From positions 1 to 64,000 of the forward strand of contig JAAYUV010000100.1 in the NCBI GenBank assembly GCA_012517475.1: a DNA stretch of 64,000 nt, written 5' to 3'. This stretch comes from Peptococcaceae bacterium (GTDB lineage Bacteria; Bacillota; Desulfitobacteriia; Desulfitobacteriales; Syntrophobotulaceae). This document shows positions 1 through 7,050 of this stretch, piece by piece. How positions within the stretch are numbered: position 1 is the stretch's first letter; each line of letters begins with the position of its first letter. Made by a program: the position numbers and the translations under genes. The notes beneath the pieces were generated by a model. The model worked only from the letters and a program-made list of their open reading frames with translations. It was not told the DNA's origin and did no database searches.

Positions 1-2
1 AG

Positions 3-62
3 TGGGGATTGCACTGCATTGCTCATAATATGAGGAAGATGGCAGTAATAATAACCGGATAG
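3..62 (+). CDS. C-terminal fragment of a probable transposase (partial)
   Basis: An open frame enters from the left edge and stops at TAG 60-62. The visible tail reads WGLHCIAHNMRKMA followed by a few hydrophobic residues. This resembles the extreme C-terminus of DDE transposases of the IS1182/IS5 type, which often end in a 'WxLxxIAHNxRKM' helix. Only about 19 residues are in the window, so the family is a guess. A strong hairpin follows about 40 bases later, as expected at the end of an insertion sequence. It could instead be the tail of another protein. Confidence 0.4.
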   Translation, partial: WGLHCIAHNMRKMAVIITG

Positions 63-101
63 GAAAATTTGCAAATAATTTTTTGGAGTAAAAAGGTTAA
101 T

Positions 102-141
102 GGGGACGCGGCGAAACTAAAGTTTCGTTACGTCCCCTTTT
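102..141 (+). terminator. Rho-independent terminator or IS-end hairpin
   Basis: GGGGACG (102-108) pairs with CGTCCCC (131-137). An inner CGAAACT/AGTTTCG stem is nested inside, and TTTT follows. It would end transcription from the left-edge gene. It could also be a terminal palindrome of the element that gene belongs to. Confidence 0.6.
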
Positions 142-167
142 CTATATGAATTGTTGCTGCAGACGGA

Positions 168-473
168 TTAGGTACTGAAGTTCATTCTTAGTTCCTTTAA
201 GAGTTCAAAAGCATCTTCGAAGTCTGTGGCATAAAACAGCATGTTCGGGAATTCTTCCAATTCAACGAATGTAAATAGATTGTAGCCATGTGTAACTTTT
301 ACCGTATAGACTTGACCTTTTTCCAGTAATCTCTCGGCGTTTTCACCTGCCATGAACAGATCGTGTTCATCGTGCGGTGGAGCAATGAATCTTACTTTGT
401 CTCCTTGAACGGCATAGAGATTCATGCATTTTCTTTCATTGCTCAAGGTAGATGTCACCGCTGTGTTTTCCAT
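168..473 (-). CDS. Hypothetical protein, 101 aa
   Basis: I do not recognise this protein. It starts at ATG (471-473 on the minus strand) behind a GGGGGTG ribosome-binding site and is transcribed divergently from the hydrogenase operon. It has no signal peptide or membrane segment. It is rich in acidic and aromatic residues, with no Cys motif (one Cys, near the N-terminus). The middle (KVRFIAPPHDEHD and KGQVYTVKVTHGYNLFTFVE) looks like a small beta-barrel, SH3-like fold with an acidic helix at the end. Codon use is like its neighbours. Confidence 0.55.
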   Translation of the reverse strand: MENTAVTSTLSNERKCMNLYAVQGDKVRFIAPPHDEHDLFMAGENAERLLEKGQVYTVKVTHGYNLFTFVELEEFPNMLFYATDFEDAFELLKELRMNFST

Positions 474-605
474 ATTTTGAGCACCCCCTACTCCCTATAT
501 TCACGCTCCTTAGAAAAAGTTCTTTGGTAGTTATTACTTATGAACGAATCCGGGGTTTTATTCTGGAAGTGGCAGCAGTTTGTCCAAATCTTTTTTTCCC
601 AAATT

Positions 606-634
606 TTGACTTTGTTTTATTGAGCGAGAATAAT
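606..634 (+). promoter_or_regulatory. Probable sigma-A promoter of the [NiFe] hydrogenase operon
   Basis: TTGACT (606-611) and AATAAT (629-634) are separated by 17 bases. Each hexamer differs from consensus at one position. The start point would be near 641, about 125 bases upstream of the first hydrogenase gene. Confidence 0.45.
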
Positions 635-712
635 TCCTGCCGGCGCCTCATAAAAATGAACTTGAAAGGAGTGGTACGAGCTGTCGGAGATTAGCCTTTA
701 TGGCAGGGGGCT

Positions 713-742
713 CTCAAGTAATTTTTATGGTTATTGCTTGAG
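713..742 (+). promoter_or_regulatory. Hairpin just upstream of the hydrogenase ribosome-binding site
   Basis: CTCAAG (713-718) pairs with CTTGAG (737-742), with a possible inner TAA/TTA extension. The stem ends 6 bases before the GAGGAGG ribosome-binding site (749-755). There is no U-tract, so it is not a terminator. It could be an operator or a translational control hairpin; no factor can be assigned. Confidence 0.35.
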
Positions 743-765
743 TGAATTGAGGAGGTGCAAAACCG

Positions 766-2667
766 GTGGAGAAAATCATTCTAAACAAAAATGATCTTAA
801 CACGTTATTTGCCAGATTAAAGGATGAGTATGAGGTTTATGGACCTGTGGCAAAAAAAGATCAATATGTTTTTTCTATGGTCGAAAATGTGGAGGAGTTG
901 AAGTTGGATTATGACACGACAATTCTTCCTCCAAAAAAATACTTTCATTCACCTGTTCAATCTATGATTCAGTTTTCCGAGATTTCAGAAGGAGATCAAG
1001 AAAGAAGTCCGTTAGTTAAACGGGCTTTATTCGGTGTCCATCCTTGCGATGTCCACGCAACGCTAAGCCTTGATAAAGTGTTTCTGGAGACCTACCCTGA
1101 TCCGTACTACAAAGATTTGAGAAAACAGACATTAATCGTGGCCTTAAATTGCAAAAAGCCATGTCGTAATGGCTTTTGTGCTTCATTTAATACCGGTCCC
1201 GGAATTGACATCGGTTTCGATCTGTGTATGACCGATTTGGGCGATCGATATATGATTTCTGTTGGGTCTGAAAAGGGACGGGATCTTGTTTCAGGCTTTT
1301 TACCCGCCGGTGAAGAGGAAATCAGGAGAGAGAAAGATATTATTGATGACTGCAGAGACATGGTAACACGCTGGATTGACACGGAAGAGGATTTAGGGGA
1401 ATTTCTGCATCAGAATTTTGAGCACAAGGTTTGGCGGGATGTTTCGAAAGAATGTCTGGCCTGCGGGGGATGTACCACGGTTTGTCCCACATGCTATTGT
1501 TTCGCGGTGAAAGATGTAGTTGATTTGACGATCAAAGACGGAAAAAGGATGCGTTTCTGGGATTCCTGTATGTTTTATGAGTTTTCAAGAGTTGCTTTGG
1601 ATCACGTGTTTATGCCTGAAAGGGAAGCGAGAGTCAAGCAAAGGCTTTATCATAAACTTGCCTACTACCAACAGCAGTTTAATGTCCTTGGATGTGTAGG
1701 GTGCGGGCGCTGTGTTACCGCCTGTGTCAAGAATATCGATCCGGTTATGATTATGGCCAGAATCCAGGCAGATCCCTGTGAAGAAAAAGAGATATCCCTG
1801 TATAAACCGCCTCATAAAAAGATTGAGAGTGATGAAAACCCCTGGATGCCCTATAAAGCTGTAATTAAAGATATCAAAAAGCAGACCTGTGATGTAAATA
1901 CGTATACGTTTGAGTATTTGGACGAAAAAATCAAAGCAGGATACACCTACTTAAACGGTACTTATAATTTAATCAGTCTTTTCGGAACCGGTGAATCTGC
2001 CATATCGATCAGTTCCTGGGAAGAGATGAAGGGAACTTTTGAGCATACCGTCAGAGCAGTGGGAAATGTGACCAAAGCCTTAGCGGAGTTAAAAGTCGGC
2101 GACGTCGTAGGAATCAGAGGGCCCTATGGGCATGGCTGGCCGATGGAAAAGATGAAGGGCAGAAACATCCTTTTAATAGCAGGCGGGATTGGACTGGCGC
2201 CATTAAGAGGAGTAGTTGAATCAGTAAAAAACCACCGTGAAGAATATGGAAAATTTGAAATTCTTTACGGGGCAAGAACTCCAGGCGGATTGCTTTTTAC
2301 GGATGAATATGAAAAGTGGAGGCAAATTCCGGACACAAACCTTTATTTGACTGTGGATGAAGTTCCTCAAGGAATGGAATGGAATGAAAATGTTGGGGTT
2401 GTTACCACACTCTTTGACAGGATTTCCTGTTCCAGGGAGAATACCGTAGTGATCACCTGTGGTCCCGATATTATGATGAAATTCGCAGTTCTCGGTTTAA
2501 TGAAGCAAGGGTGGTCACCGGAACAGATCTACGTCTCTTTAGAACGCCGCATGGGTTGTGGCATGAAAAAATGCGGTAATTGCCAAATGGGACCGGTTTT
2601 TGTTTGTCAGGACGGACCTGTATTTCAATATGCAGAAATCATGAATCTTCCCGGAGGGGTGTTTTAA
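766..2667 (+). CDS. Fused beta-gamma subunit of a sulfhydrogenase-type [NiFe] hydrogenase
   Basis: This subunit would carry electrons between the NiFe catalytic dimer and NAD(P). The start is GTG at 766 behind GAGGAGG. Residues 1-345 match the Fe-S beta subunit (HydB type): C230-x2-C233-x2-C236 followed by CP, then a second cluster at C310-x2-C313-x2-C316-x3-C320. From about residue 365 to the end it matches the gamma subunit (HydG type), a ferredoxin-reductase-like flavin domain. It has an RGPYGHGWP flavin-loop region, a nucleotide-binding AGGIGLAP (472-479), and a C-terminal [2Fe-2S] site C598, C603, C606, C614 as in dihydroorotate dehydrogenase electron-transfer subunits. In Pyrococcus-type enzymes these are two proteins encoded in the order beta, gamma, delta, alpha. 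Here they are joined and the gene order is kept, which supports a group 3b hydrogenase. Confidence 0.85.
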   Translation: MEKIILNKNDLNTLFARLKDEYEVYGPVAKKDQYVFSMVENVEELKLDYDTTILPPKKYFHSPVQSMIQFSEISEGDQERSPLVKRALFGVHPCDVHATLSLDKVFLETYPDPYYKDLRKQTLIVALNCKKPCRNGFCASFNTGPGIDIGFDLCMTDLGDRYMISVGSEKGRDLVSGFLPAGEEEIRREKDIIDDCRDMVTRWIDTEEDLGEFLHQNFEHKVWRDVSKECLACGGCTTVCPTCYCFAVKDVVDLTIKDGKRMRFWDSCMFYEFSRVALDHVFMPEREARVKQRLYHKLAYYQQQFNVLGCVGCGRCVTACVKNIDPVMIMARIQADPCEEKEISLYKPPHKKIESDENPWMPYKAVIKDIKKQTCDVNTYTFEYLDEKIKAGYTYLNGTYNLISLFGTGESAISISSWEEMKGTFEHTVRAVGNVTKALAELKVGDVVGIRGPYGHGWPMEKMKGRNILLIAGGIGLAPLRGVVESVKNHREEYGKFEILYGARTPGGLLFTDEYEKWRQIPDTNLYLTVDEVPQGMEWNENVGVVTTLFDRISCSRENTVVITCGPDIMMKFAVLGLMKQGWSPEQIYVSLERRMGCGMKKCGNCQMGPVFVCQDGPVFQYAEIMNLPGGVF

Positions 2668-2680
2668 GGAGGGATAAACC

Positions 2681-3454
2681 GTGAGTAAGCCAAAGCTTGC
2701 TTTCTTTAAGCTTAGTTCATGTGCCGGCTGCCAGCTTTCCGTTCTCAATATTGAGCCGGTTTTGCTGGATGTACTCGGGGCCATTGATATTACCTACTTT
2801 GTCATGGCGAAGCGCAGTAATTACCACGGGCCTTATGATATCGGCTTTGTGGAAGGCGCGGTTACTTCTCCCCGTGAGCTGGAAGAACTTAAAAACATTC
2901 GCCGGGAGTGCAATTTGGTTGTTGCCATGGGGACATGCGCTTGTTTTGGCGGTATTCCGTCTATCAAAAATTTCACCGGGATGACGCAAAGACAAATGGA
3001 AGAAAAAGTTTATTCAGAGCTTTGGGATATCAAATCCATTCCTGTTCAGGGAATTGATTATTATATTCCGGTTGATCATTATCTCCGGGGTTGCCCGATT
3101 GATCTGGAAGAATTTCTTACCCTGGTCAAAAGTTTGTTAAAAGGGGTAAATCCGCACTTCCGTTTTCATAGTGTCTGCAATGAATGTAAACTAAACGAAA
3201 ACATCTGTCTTTTGGTGAACAGGGGTAAGGCCTGCATGGGATCTGTCACCGCCTCAGGGTGTAATGCCCTATGCCCCAGTCTGGGCAGGGAATGTGAAGG
3301 ATGCAGGGGACCTGCCAGCGACTGTAATGCGGAATCCCTGGCCAAAACGTTTAGCAAAGAATTAGGACTGGATAAAGCGGATATTGTCAGGAAGTTCCGC
3401 AAATACGCAGGAAACACGTCTGAATTCAGTAAAGGAGCTGGGGACAATGAGTAA
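2681..3454 (+). CDS. [NiFe] hydrogenase small (delta) subunit
   Basis: This is the electron-transfer small subunit that pairs with the NiFe large subunit. The start is GTG at 2681, 13 bases after the previous stop, behind AAGGAGGG. The proximal cluster ligands are visible: CAGC at residues 14-17, CACFGGIPS, and GCPID. The C-terminal third is cysteine-rich (CNECKLNENIC, CNALCPSLGRECEGC), as expected for the extra Fe-S clusters of sulfhydrogenase delta subunits. There is no twin-arginine signal, so the enzyme should be cytoplasmic. At 257 aa it is normal length for the family. It overlaps the next gene by 8 bases. Confidence 0.88.
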   Translation: MSKPKLAFFKLSSCAGCQLSVLNIEPVLLDVLGAIDITYFVMAKRSNYHGPYDIGFVEGAVTSPRELEELKNIRRECNLVVAMGTCACFGGIPSIKNFTGMTQRQMEEKVYSELWDIKSIPVQGIDYYIPVDHYLRGCPIDLEEFLTLVKSLLKGVNPHFRFHSVCNECKLNENICLLVNRGKACMGSVTASGCNALCPSLGRECEGCRGPASDCNAESLAKTFSKELGLDKADIVRKFRKYAGNTSEFSKGAGDNE

Positions 3455-4763
3455 CAGAAGGATTCATGTGGATTACATTGCCAGGGCTGAAGGTGACGGT
3501 GCCTTTGATATTGTGATTGACAATGAGGGCGTATTGAAGAAAGCATCCTGGCAGGTATGGGAACCCCCACGTTTTTTTGAGGCGTTTATGGTAGGACGAA
3601 AAGCTGAAGAAGTTCCGGAACTGGTTCAGCGGATTTGCGGAATTTGCCCGCATTCCCATCATATTTCCGCTTTGAGAGCTGTAGAAAGGGCTATGGACGT
3701 TACAGTAAGTGAGCAGACGGTACTCTTAAGGGAACTTCTCCATTATTCCGACTGGATTATGAGTCATGCCTTGCATGTATATTATCTCGCTGCGCCGGAT
3801 TTTCTCGGATATGAAAGCGTGATTGCCATGACTGAAAATCCGGACCTTTTGCCCATCGTAAAAGAGGCCCTGAAATTAAAACGGTTGGGAAATGATATGA
3901 TCGTTTGTCTGTCCGGTCAGGAGATTCAGAATAAAACATCCGTAATAGGCGGTTTTACCTCTTTGCCCACGCTGTCCGATCTGAATAAGATGAAGGAACA
4001 GTTAAAGAAGATGAAGGATTTTGCCTATTCCACAGTTGGGTTGGCCAACCAGCTGGCATCCCAGGTTCCCTACAAGGATCTTTCCAGGAAGTGTGAGCAT
4101 GTAGCTTTATCCGATCCGGATAAATATGCCATCAATGACGGCAGGTTTGTATCCACTGAGGGTCTTGATATTGGGGATTGGGAATATCCGCAGTGGATCA
4201 TGGAATCTCATATTCCGGGCTGCAATGCCAAACATTCTGTGATCAAGGGAAGGGATTCTTTCCTGACCGGACCTTTGGCCAGAGTAAACGTGAACTTTAA
4301 TAAACTCTCGAAAGATGCCGGAAAAGCAGCCGGGGAGGTCGGCTTCAATCCGCCGTCATTCAATCCGTTTATGAGTATTGTTGCCCGGGCAATTGAGTTG
4401 GTTCATGCCATTGACACATCCACAGAGCTGATTGATGCAATAGGAAAACCCGTGGAAGAAGAGCCCAAGTTCAGCTATAAAGCCGGTGAATCTTATGCCA
4501 TTACCGAAGCCCCAAGAGGAATTTGCTGTCACGGCGGGAAAATCGATAAATACGGGGTTGTACAAAAATGGGATATTGTTGCTCCCACGGCAAGAAATAT
4601 ATATAATCTGGAAAAAGATTTCCGGGAATTTATACCTAAGCTCTTGCACCTCAGCGATGAAGAACTTACTTTAAAGTGTGAAGTGATGATAAGAAATTAC
4701 GATCCCTGCCAGTCTTGCGCCACACACTCTCTTAAAATCAGGCTGCGCCGGGAAGGAAATTGA
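3447..4763 (+). CDS. [NiFe] hydrogenase large (alpha) subunit
   Basis: This is the catalytic subunit holding the Ni-Fe site. I chose ATG 3447 (AAAGGAGCT ribosome-binding site), which gives 438 aa, over an upstream in-frame alternative at 3384 inside the previous gene. The L1 motif RICGICPHSH is at residues 62-71 (Ni ligands C64, C67). The L2 motif DPCQSCATH is near the C-terminus (C421, C424, H427), followed by an 11-residue tail that a maturation protease would remove after H427. All four nickel ligands are cysteine, so this is not a [NiFeSe] enzyme. The protease gene follows directly. Confidence 0.9.
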   Translation: MSNRRIHVDYIARAEGDGAFDIVIDNEGVLKKASWQVWEPPRFFEAFMVGRKAEEVPELVQRICGICPHSHHISALRAVERAMDVTVSEQTVLLRELLHYSDWIMSHALHVYYLAAPDFLGYESVIAMTENPDLLPIVKEALKLKRLGNDMIVCLSGQEIQNKTSVIGGFTSLPTLSDLNKMKEQLKKMKDFAYSTVGLANQLASQVPYKDLSRKCEHVALSDPDKYAINDGRFVSTEGLDIGDWEYPQWIMESHIPGCNAKHSVIKGRDSFLTGPLARVNVNFNKLSKDAGKAAGEVGFNPPSFNPFMSIVARAIELVHAIDTSTELIDAIGKPVEEEPKFSYKAGESYAITEAPRGICCHGGKIDKYGVVQKWDIVAPTARNIYNLEKDFREFIPKLLHLSDEELTLKCEVMIRNYDPCQSCATHSLKIRLRREGN

Positions 4764-5263
4764 TGGCCTGCGGGATCATGGTGATAGGATGCGGCAATAC
4801 ATGGGCATCCGATGATGCGATTGGGATTCGCGTTGTAGAGTTTCTTAAAAAAAGCTATGATATCCCCTCAGATGTAACAATCGTGGAAGCCGGCTGCCCG
4901 GGAATTGATCTTCTTTTCATCTGGGAAGACGTCCCGGCGGTGATCCTCGTAGATGCAGTAACCGGATTTGGAATGCCGGGGACGATTCATACTTTCGACG
5001 CCGATCATCTTTTACCGCGAGAGAAAATGCCGTATTCTTCCCATTCCATTAACGTAATCGACGCGATCGAACTGGGAAAAAAATTCCGGCAATTGCCTTG
5101 TCTGCTGACAATTGTCGGAATAGAAATTAAAAGCGAGGAATCATTCTGTTTGAAATTGTCTCCGGAAGTGGAAGAAGCCCTTCCGGCGGCATGTGAGACG
5201 ATTTTCCGGGAAATCGAGAAGATCCGCTGCGCCTCTTCATTAACTGCAGATACTCCTTTATGA
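4763..5263 (+). CDS. Hydrogenase maturation protease (HycI/HyaD/FrxA family)
   Basis: This endopeptidase removes the C-terminal tail of the large subunit after nickel insertion. ATG 4763 overlaps the TGA of the large subunit by one base, so the genes are translationally coupled. The N-terminus IMVIGCGNTWASDDAIGIRV carries the family's GxGNxxxxDD-x-G motif with the nickel-sensing Asp/Glu. The later acidic residue (EAGCPG) and a SSHSINV motif with a metal-ligand His are also present. 166 aa is the usual length. It is the last gene of the operon and a strong terminator follows. Confidence 0.85.
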   Translation: MACGIMVIGCGNTWASDDAIGIRVVEFLKKSYDIPSDVTIVEAGCPGIDLLFIWEDVPAVILVDAVTGFGMPGTIHTFDADHLLPREKMPYSSHSINVIDAIELGKKFRQLPCLLTIVGIEIKSEESFCLKLSPEVEEALPAACETIFREIEKIRCASSLTADTPL

Positions 5264-5272
5264 CAATAGTTT

Positions 5273-5300
5273 GACCCCCGATCCGGGGGTCTCAGTTTTT
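5273..5300 (+). terminator. Terminator of the [NiFe] hydrogenase operon
   Basis: GACCCCC (5273-5279) pairs with GGGGGTC (5285-5291) and is followed by TCAGTTTTT. The T-tract runs in the plus direction only. The facing deacetylase gene ends at 5292, so this hairpin sits between two convergent genes. Confidence 0.8.
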
Positions 5301-6218
5301 ATAGGCTTTTACATGGAGAAGATAATCCAGGGTTACGATTTTATACCCTTTGGCATGAAGGCCCTCAATAATTTTCGGGAGGGCTTTTTGTGTTTGTGTT
5401 TTGTCACCGTTGCTATGCATCAGGACAATCTCACCCGGTCTTATGTTTTGGAGCACGTTATTGGCAATATGGTCTGCGTCCTTATGTGACCAATCAAAAG
5501 TATCTGTTGACCAAATAATGAGTTTGAAGTTTTGATCTTTGGCGATTTTAATAATATTCTCATTGACAATTCCATAAGGCGGGCGGACCAGAGCGGGTAT
5601 TTTACCTGTCAGGGTTTCTATGAGTTGACCTGTTTTATTGATTTCATCCTTAATAAACTCCGGTTTCTTATTGTCAAAGTTTGGGTGGGAGTAACTGTGG
5701 TTCAGAACAAGGTTGCCTTCCTGATAAGCTCTCCGGACTATTGCCGGGAAAGTCTTGACATTTTGACCTGTGAAAAAAAAGCTGGCATGTCCTCCATAAG
5801 ATTTCAAAATATCCAGGATGGCGGGAGTGACTTGCCCGTCCGGACCATCGTCAAAAGTAAGGGCAACCATTTTTTCCCCGGTTTGACCGTTGATGTACAC
5901 AGTATTGCCGTACTGATCAGAAAATGTCTGAACCTGCTGTTTCCATTCTGCTATGGATTGTATGTTCTTTTTCGAAAGTTGTTGTGAGGTCCCTTTTATC
6001 TCATAAGGGGGAATTCTTGTTGTCTGATCATCTTGAACCGGTTTTTGGTCAGAAGTTTTCACCTCTTCGCGATAAGCGGAAGTCGGGGAAGCATCCGGCT
6101 GGGTTGCGCCAATCTGTGCCTCACCCGTTTGAGCAATACCAATAAAAGGTTTTAAACCAATAAACAATGCTAAAATAATAACATATAAGTAACAAAAAAT
6201 AAAAATTCTTCTTAACAT
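5292..6218 (-). CDS. Polysaccharide deacetylase (NodB domain), exported or membrane-anchored
   Basis: A predicted carbohydrate esterase family 4 enzyme acting on peptidoglycan or another cell-surface glycan. I chose ATG 6218, which has a CCGGAG ribosome-binding site. An in-frame ATG at 6254 has none. The first ~25 residues (MLRRIFIFCYLYVIILALFI) form a signal anchor, followed by a Pro/Thr/Gln-rich linker. The NodB domain has TFDDGPDG (motif 1), HSYSHPN (metal-binding HxxxH), RPPYG (motif 3) and STDTFDW. The last motif is LMHSNG where many members have LHD. It is related to the PdaA/PdaB sporulation deacetylases, but I cannot pick a subgroup. It is convergent with the hydrogenase operon. Confidence 0.8.
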   Translation of the reverse strand: MLRRIFIFCYLYVIILALFIGLKPFIGIAQTGEAQIGATQPDASPTSAYREEVKTSDQKPVQDDQTTRIPPYEIKGTSQQLSKKNIQSIAEWKQQVQTFSDQYGNTVYINGQTGEKMVALTFDDGPDGQVTPAILDILKSYGGHASFFFTGQNVKTFPAIVRRAYQEGNLVLNHSYSHPNFDNKKPEFIKDEINKTGQLIETLTGKIPALVRPPYGIVNENIIKIAKDQNFKLIIWSTDTFDWSHKDADHIANNVLQNIRPGEIVLMHSNGDKTQTQKALPKIIEGLHAKGYKIVTLDYLLHVKAYKN

Positions 6219-6347
6219 CGTCTGCTCCGGCAAAAAAAATACAAGTATAAACATATTTCACCGTAATGAAGGAATTACCTTCTTGATATCGCATGATTTT
6301 TGCTGTATTTTAAGTGCAAAACTCTTTTCGCATTTCAAAAAGAAAAG

Positions 6348-6375
6348 TTGGATAAACTAATTGTATTACTATATC
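6348..6375 (+). promoter_or_regulatory. Possible promoter of the A-type selenoprotein gene
   Basis: TTGGAT (6348-6353) and TATATC (6370-6375) lie 16 bases apart. The ribosome-binding site GGAGGAG follows at 6381. The match is moderate. Confidence 0.35.
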
Positions 6376-6393
6376 TTCATGGAGGAGATTATC

Positions 6394-6699
6394 ATGCAAA
6401 TCACTCCCATTGCGGCAGAAAAAATTAAAGAGATTATGAAACAAAATGAAAATCCGGAAAGTCTAATGCTTAGGGTAGATGTGGATGGTTATGGCTGAGG
6501 CGGTCCAAGATTAAAATTAGCTCTGGAGGAGTTAAAAGGCGAACGTGATAAAGCTGTAGAAATGAGCGGAGTCCGGATCGTTTACGATTCCGGGATTGAA
6601 GAGGCTATCGAGAACCTGACCATTGATTATTCAGATAGTTCGATGCAGCGCGGGTTCATCGTGAAAGGATCGGATTGTTCGGATTGTTCTTCCTGTTAA
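6394..6699 (+). CDS. HesB/IscA-like (A-type) selenoprotein with in-frame UGA at codon 35
   Basis: A conventional reading stops at TGA 6496-6498, but the frame is open on both sides and gives a 101-residue A-type protein. ATG 6394 has GGAGGAG 7 bases upstream, and the stop is TAA 6697-6699. The N-terminal half (MQITPIAAEKIKEIM, SLMLRVDVDGYG) matches the HesB/IscA fold. The UGA codon sits where the family has the cysteine of the 'SGCSG' loop, which is residue 35 in E. coli IscA. The second half (GGPRLKLALEE, GVRIVYDSG) continues the fold. The C-terminus carries DCSDCSSC, equivalent to the CxC pair that completes the Fe-S site. A SECIS-like hairpin starts 18 bases after the UGA. HesB-like selenoproteins are an established bacterial family. 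Role inferred: Fe-S or selenium/sulfur handling or redox. A simple nonsense mutation is the alternative, but loss of exactly the catalytic Cys codon together with a hairpin argues against it. Confidence 0.85.
6496..6535 (+). promoter_or_regulatory. UGA codon and bacterial SECIS-like hairpin
   Basis: The UGA is 6496-6498. UUAGCUC (6517-6523) pairs with GAGUUAA (6529-6535) over 7 base pairs, including one G-U. The apical loop is UGGAG (6524-6528). The loop starts 25 bases after the UGA and has G at its second position. Both features agree with published rules for bacterial SECIS elements (loop about 16-37 nt from the UGA, at least one G among the first two loop bases). Confidence 0.75.
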
Positions 6700-6707
6700 G
6701 ATGATTG

Positions 6708-6982
6708 AACAAGAAGGGGCAGTTGTAAAACGACTGGTCTCCGTAATGTATAGACAGCGTCAAGTGCGTTACGCATGCGTAACGCGATGCGGAGCGCGGC
6801 AGTTTCGAAGGCCAAGGATGGCCTGGGAAGTAAATGTCCAGTGGACATTTCTTCCGATGCCATGGATGGCATTGAGCGGCTCGCCACGGATGCGTGAAGG
6901 CTAGTGGCCTTCACGATCTGCCGAGAGCGGCTATACATTGCGGAGACCTCTCTTATGTAGTTTTGCAGTGCCCTTTCTTGTT
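6708..6982. repeat. Multi-hairpin palindromic element A (about 275 bp)
   Basis: The ends form a long imperfect inverted repeat: AACAAGAAGGGGCA (6708-6721) against TGCCCTTTCTTGTT (6969-6982), and GGTCTCCGTAATGTATAG (6736-6753) against CTATACATTGCGGAGACC (6931-6948). Inside is a chain of small hairpins: CGTTACGCATGCGTAACG (6767-6784), GGCCAAGGATGGCC, AATGTCCAGTGGACATT, TGCCATGGATGGCA (6858-6871) and GTGAAGGCTAGTGGCCTTCAC (6893-6913, near-perfect). Related copies lie at 22443-22652 and 51333-51530, and a relative is inside the ABC-F gene. No protein is encoded; short ORFs across it are by-products of the palindromes. Confidence 0.85.
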
Positions 6983-7006
6983 ATTGATTTGATAAAAGGT
7001 TATGAT
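6978..7006 (+). promoter_or_regulatory. Probable polA promoter; -35 lies in the right arm of element A
   Basis: TTGTTA (6978-6983) and TATGAT (7001-7006) are separated by 17 bases. The start point would be near 7013, leaving a short leader before ATG 7051. The -35 hexamer overlaps the outer end of the palindromic element. Confidence 0.5.
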
Positions 7007-7050
7007 ATAGGTGGTGTTTTTAGAAGAACCGATCGAAAGGGGTCAATGAT

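Noticed and set aside
452-694. 80-codon plus-strand frame upstream of the hydrogenase operon
   Set aside because: It overlaps the start of the divergent small gene and the operon promoter, has no ribosome-binding site, and has a biased composition.
3384-3446. Longer start for the [NiFe] large subunit
   Set aside because: It would overlap the small-subunit gene by 71 bases. ATG 3447 has its own ribosome-binding site and a typical N-terminus.
3447-4763. [NiFeSe] hydrogenase large subunit
   Set aside because: Both C-terminal nickel ligands are TGC codons (DPCQSC) with no in-frame TGA.
5271-6145. Plus-strand frames of 72-151 codons across 5.3-6.1 kb
   Set aside because: They are antisense to the polysaccharide deacetylase, whose motifs are complete on the minus strand.
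6696-6938. Open frames of 67-80 codons on both strands across element A
   Set aside because: They exist because the palindromes lack stops. There is no ribosome-binding site and the sequence is fully explained by nested hairpins.
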